Positions 22,725 through 24,995 of a stretch of DNA of 24,995 nucleotides are shown one piece after another. This DNA is from JAFCBV01 sp965370715. Lineage in GTDB: Archaea; EX4484-52; B79-G9. The translations under genes and the position numbers were made by a program. Numbering within the stretch: position 1 is the stretch's first letter; each line of letters begins with the position of its first letter. Under the pieces are notes generated by a model that saw only the letters and a program-made list of their open reading frames with translations, did not search any database and was not told the origin of the DNA. The DNA is taken from positions 1 through 24,995 of the forward strand of contig CBDUVQ010000004.1 of assembly GCA_965370715.1 (NCBI GenBank), written 5' to 3'.

Positions 22725-23051
22725 TTACTCGTTTATTGTGCCAAGAAACTTTTCGAAAAGAAACTTTTCTGCTTTTGCAACATTTTTCAAAGACTTGTTC
22801 CGAAGGTTCTCTGCATTCAGTTTTGCAGAGCCTATCTCTTCTGATTTCTTTTTCTGTATCTTTGAGGTCTCGCTGCTTATTTTTTCTTCTTCAGACTCAT
22901 TGATTTTACTTTCAGATTCCTCAAGCAGCTTTACAGAGTCCCTTTTTGCCTCTATGACAATCTTTTCAGCCTCTTTTTCTGCGGCAGAAAGAATATCCTC
23001 TGATTTCTTTTCTGCTGCGCGTATCTTATTCAAAACAGCTTCGTCAGCCAC
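22725..23051 (-). CDS. atpH: A-type ATP synthase subunit H
   Basis: Peripheral-stalk subunit H, 108 residues, almost entirely one right-handed coiled coil (Lys/Glu/Ala/Ser rich, KKSEDILSAAEKEAEKI). The frame extends to 23180 with an Arg-rich, uncoil-like stretch that does not fit the family. The GTG at 23051 (giving VADEAVLNKIRAAEKK) has an AGGTGAT ribosome binding site 5-6 bases upstream and matches the family N-terminus. It is the first gene of the atp operon. Confidence 0.88.
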   Translation of the reverse strand: MADEAVLNKIRAAEKKSEDILSAAEKEAEKIVIEAKRDSVKLLEESESKINESEEEKISSETSKIQKKKSEEIGSAKLNAENLRNKSLKNVAKAEKFLFEKFLGTINE

Positions 23052-23105
23052 TAAATCACCTTTTGTGTGAACATATATTCGGCGCCGGATTCCTGTAAGA
23101 AAGAA

Positions 23106-23148
23106 TATGCGCCACGGATAGCGCATAATTGTAGTAAAATCAATATAA
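23106..23148 (-). promoter_or_regulatory. atpH: atp operon promoter with start-site hairpin
   Basis: CTTTATATTG (about 23139-23148) is a TATA-like element facing atpH. About 20 bp downstream a perfect 7 bp dyad, TATGCGC (23106-23112) and GCGCATA (23121-23127) with an 8-base loop, lies across or just after the expected transcription start. It could be an operator or a 5' mRNA hairpin in the roughly 60-base leader. Confidence 0.4.
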
Positions 23149-23174
23149 AGATTCACTTGGCAGCGGGGTTGGAA

Positions 23175-23198
23175 TGCCACAATCTCTCTATTGAGGCA
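23175..23198. promoter_or_regulatory. near-perfect 9 bp dyad upstream of the atp promoter
   Basis: TGCCACAAT (23175-23183) and ATTGAGGCA (23190-23198) are inverted repeats with one mismatch around CTCTCT. It lies between the end of the 42-residue ORF and the atp TATA element. No T-run follows, so it suits a protein site better than a terminator. Confidence 0.35.
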
Positions 23199-23208
23199 AT
23201 CAAAACAA

Positions 23209-23337
23209 TTATGATATGCCTTCTTTTTTCATAAATTCCCTGAATTCCTTTTCCCCGAGAAGCTTTACTTTTCCTTCTTTTATTTCAGAAAGTCTTCTTT
23301 CAGCACAGTTCATTAGTTCTTGCTCAAAAGTATCCAT
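23209..23337 (-). CDS. small hypothetical protein, 42 aa
   Basis: A 42-residue ORF whose ATG overlaps the stop of the ThiI-like gene by one base (TAATG), a classic coupled arrangement. The peptide is charged and helical (ERRLSEIKEGKVKLLGEKEF), ending KKEGIS, with a GKVKLLGEKEF core reminiscent of short archaeal antitoxin-like or accessory peptides; no family can be named. Good codon character and the tight overlap support a real gene. Confidence 0.6.
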   Translation of the reverse strand: MDTFEQELMNCAERRLSEIKEGKVKLLGEKEFREFMKKEGIS

Positions 23338-24191
23338 TATTTTATCTCCTTCAGAAGTTTACTGATATCTTTTTCATCCATTCCAACAAGCGGCCTGAAA
23401 ACAACAAGAGGCCTTATCTTTTCTGCATCAGCATACTTTCCAATATCATCAAGCTGTTCCGGCACGACAACTGCTTTTGCATTGTATTCATCTGCAATGT
23501 CCAAAAGGTTCGTGCCTTCTGCGACCTTTATGTGCGGGTCAAACTTCCTGAGCACTTCAATATGCTTTTCTGCGCCAGTCTCAGAAAGAACAAGTATTGC
23601 CCGTGCACCCCTGCGCATTATAAGCCACACTGCTGCAAGGGATTTTTCATCCTTTGTCAGGATGCCGAGAACCTTGCCCTCTGCGCCTAAAGGAAGCCCG
23701 CCAGCGCCCCGAATCACTTCTGTATATACATAAGCGTCATTATTTCGCACTTCAACATGTATTGTATTGTCTGGTTTTGTCAGATTCACCTTGAGCCCGA
23801 ATTTATCGACAACAAGCGCGCCGAGATTTCTTTCAAGCTCCTGGCTTGTGAAGGAGTGCGTTCCCTCGCGCTTTGCGCGCACAGCAAAAGTGTCGGTCTT
23901 TTTGAGTGTTTCTGCAAGCAAAATCACTTGGCTTTCAAGTCCTTCTATATCTGTTTTTGTAACAGGTGAAAGCGAGGATATGCCAAACACCCGTTTAAGC
24001 ACAGGAATTGCCTTTTCCTGCTCTTCTGTTTTTATAAAAAACCGCGTTCTTGATGCAATGAAAGAGTGTTTTATATTTTCAGAATCAAGCAGTGCCCTGA
24101 TGTTTCTTTGAAGTATTGTGAGAAAGCGCTTTTTCACGCTCTCTGACTTGAGCCACAACTCGCCGAATCGAAGAAGGATTAGTTTTGCCAT
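23337..24191 (-). CDS. ThiI-like THUMP protein with degenerate PP-loop
   Basis: A 284-residue homologue of ThiI, the tRNA 4-thiouridine synthetase (U8). The N-terminal ferredoxin-like and THUMP domains are intact (LLRFGELWLKSESVKKRFL; GTHSFTSQELERNLGALVVDKFG; IHVEVRNNDAYVYTE, to about residue 160). At the start of the adenylation domain, where ThiI has SGGxDS for ATP, this protein reads TKDEKS (residues about 179-184), followed by the conserved AAVWLIMRRGA. FRPLVGMDEKDI near the C-terminus also matches ThiI. There is no rhodanese domain. It probably still binds tRNA through THUMP but may not adenylate. The ATG at 24191 has a TTAATAAT element about 24 bp upstream. It is divergent from the EamA gene. 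Confidence 0.85.
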   Translation of the reverse strand: MAKLILLRFGELWLKSESVKKRFLTILQRNIRALLDSENIKHSFIASRTRFFIKTEEQEKAIPVLKRVFGISSLSPVTKTDIEGLESQVILLAETLKKTDTFAVRAKREGTHSFTSQELERNLGALVVDKFGLKVNLTKPDNTIHVEVRNNDAYVYTEVIRGAGGLPLGAEGKVLGILTKDEKSLAAVWLIMRRGARAILVLSETGAEKHIEVLRKFDPHIKVAEGTNLLDIADEYNAKAVVVPEQLDDIGKYADAEKIRPLVVFRPLVGMDEKDISKLLKEIK

Positions 24192-24250
24192 GCGTTCTCT
24201 TGGGAAAAAAGATTATTAAGCGCGAGCGCGTAAATAAGCAAGGTGTTTTT
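24192..24250. promoter_or_regulatory. divergent promoter between ThiI-like and EamA genes
   Basis: GATTATTAAG at about 24209-24218 reads as a TATA-like element for the ThiI-like gene at the leaderless distance. For the EamA gene an AGGTG site lies 5 bases before the ATG and GTAAATAAG at 24231-24239 or the same ATTATTAAG could serve. Confidence 0.4.
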
Positions 24251-24667
24251 ATGATTTCGCTTTGGGTGTTGTATGCATTTGTCGCATTAATAGGATTTTT
24301 TTTAGTGAATTTCCTGTTCAAGGTCGTGTCAAATGAGAATCCGTTTGTGGTGTCCCTGATTCTTTATTCAAGCGCAGTAGTTGCAATACTTGCAGTAATT
24401 TTGCATTCATCAGACATTTCAATGGCAATATCCAGAAAATCAGCAATAATTGCAGCATTCATTGGCTTGTCCTCTGTGGGTGCAACAATATTTGCCCTCA
24501 AAAGCGTAGAGATTGCGCCAAATCCCGGATACAGTGTGGCAATATACTCTGCCGGCTTTGTTTTTGTTGTGATTGCTTCTGTCTTTGCTTTTGGCTCAGA
24601 GTTTACAATGATGAAATTTGCAGGAGTTCTTGCGGTTTTTGCGGGAATGGTTCTTTTGGCTCTTTAG
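24251..24667 (+). CDS. single-domain EamA/DMT membrane protein
   Basis: A 138-residue membrane protein with about five helices, equal to one EamA repeat: LYAFVALIGFFLVNFLFKVV, then VSLILYSSAVVAILAVIL, AIIAAFIGLSSVGATIFAL, YSVAIYSAGFVFVVIASVFAF and GVLAVFAGMVLLAL. Single-domain members are thought to work as dimers, resembling the ancestral half of the ten-helix DMT transporters such as the one at 13739. The frame extends upstream, but the ATG at 24251 has AGGTG 5 bases before it and fits the first helix. The substrate is unknown. Confidence 0.82.
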   Translation: MISLWVLYAFVALIGFFLVNFLFKVVSNENPFVVSLILYSSAVVAILAVILHSSDISMAISRKSAIIAAFIGLSSVGATIFALKSVEIAPNPGYSVAIYSAGFVFVVIASVFAFGSEFTMMKFAGVLAVFAGMVLLAL

Positions 24668-24851
24668 AATCGCAATGTTGTATGGTGTCGCGATATATAT
24701 GAGATAATACATCACCCAATTTTTTCGGTTCTTGAAGTGGAATTAGATGCCTGCTTTTTATGGTCATTCTACATATTTCGGGGTGGTTGATGGCATTAAA
24801 GTATTTTTCTGTATCTGTTGATTTTGATGCTTCAATGGAATAAACATCCAT
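24603..24851 (-). CDS. uncertain ORF, 82 aa
   Basis: An 82-residue ORF starting ATG at 24851 with an ATTATTTAAA TATA-like stretch about 30 bp upstream. The first 60 residues (ending DVLSHIYRDTIQHC) look protein-like and mixed in composition. The last 22 are read antisense to the end of the EamA gene and are Pro/Lys/Glu rich (KEPFPQKPQELL), so the true gene may be a remnant whose original stop is lost. No family recognised. Confidence 0.35.
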   Translation of the reverse strand: MDVYSIEASKSTDTEKYFNAINHPEICRMTIKSRHLIPLQEPKKLGDVLSHIYRDTIQHCDSKEPKEPFPQKPQELLQISSL

Positions 24852-24893
24852 ATTTTCTTTTTTTACAAGAGCTCTTATTTTTTAAATAATATT

Positions 24894-24995
24894 TTAGTCG
24901 GATGTGTGTTCTTTCAAGTCATCTAGAGCCTTTATAAGACATTTTCCGCCATGCGCTTTTGTCACATTAACAACTTCTTTGTAGATTTCGTCTTT
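24894..24995 (-). CDS. hypothetical protein, 5' partial (C-terminal 33 residues)
   Basis: The minus strand is open from the right edge to TAA at 24894-24896. The visible end is charged and helical (KDEIYKEVVN, HGGKCLIKALDDLKEH). Too short to name a family. It is probably a real gene continuing outside the window. Confidence 0.5.
   Translation of the reverse strand, partial: KDEIYKEVVNVTKAHGGKCLIKALDDLKEHTSD

Noticed and set aside
23052..23180. Longer N-terminus for AtpH from 23180
   Set aside because: The extension is Arg-rich and covers the predicted promoter and leader; GTG 23051 has a good ribosome site and matches the family.

Overview
The window is archaeal chromosome. It carries a complete A-type ATP synthase operon in the order H-I-K-E-C-F-A-B-D, an archaeal FtsZ, a TrmB-family regulator, an ATP-dependent DNA ligase, the archaeal RNase P subunit Rnp4, PurP of archaeal purine synthesis, a TtuA/Ncs6-type tRNA thiolase and a ThiI-like THUMP protein. 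Many isolated genes have a TATA-like box about 24 bp before the start codon, as in archaeal leaderless transcripts. The inner atp genes and ftsZ instead have GGTGAT- or GGAGG-type ribosome binding sites. Compact genes, PspC proteins and a DNA ligase with an insertion would fit a DPANN or related small-genome euryarchaeal lineage, but the sequence alone does not fix the phylum.

Layout. 1-5.2 kb: the end of a PspC-domain membrane protein, an unknown protein, a short MNT nucleotidyltransferase whose N-terminal region looks lost, purP tail-to-tail with rnp4, and, divergent from rnp4 across a long palindrome, a TtuA/Ncs6-like gene broken by an in-frame TAA. A small Cys/His protein follows. 5.2-10 kb: trmB, DNA ligase, a small winged-helix-like protein, a 350 bp gene-free stretch full of stem-loops, and ftsZ. 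10-13.7 kb: a gene-poor stretch, then an accessory block, AT-richer by eye, of four proteins; two of them, facing each other tail-to-tail, carry the GYGSL motif of the gamma-glutamylcyclotransferase-like fold. 13.7-23.2 kb: an EamA transporter gene just downstream of the atp operon, then the nine atp genes. 23.2-25 kb: a 42-residue ORF coupled to a ThiI-like gene without the PP-loop motif, a single-domain EamA protein, and two poorly supported or partial ORFs.

How they work together. The atp genes build the rotary A1Ao ATP synthase. The ligase, FtsZ, RNase P, PurP and tRNA-modification genes are housekeeping. The most unusual points are that both tRNA-sulfuration homologues look damaged (nonsense codon in one, missing SGGxDS in the other), the structured region between ftsZ and the 8.2 kb gene, and the paired GGCT-like proteins among unknown genes. 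No tRNA, rRNA, CRISPR array, insertion sequence or transposase was seen.
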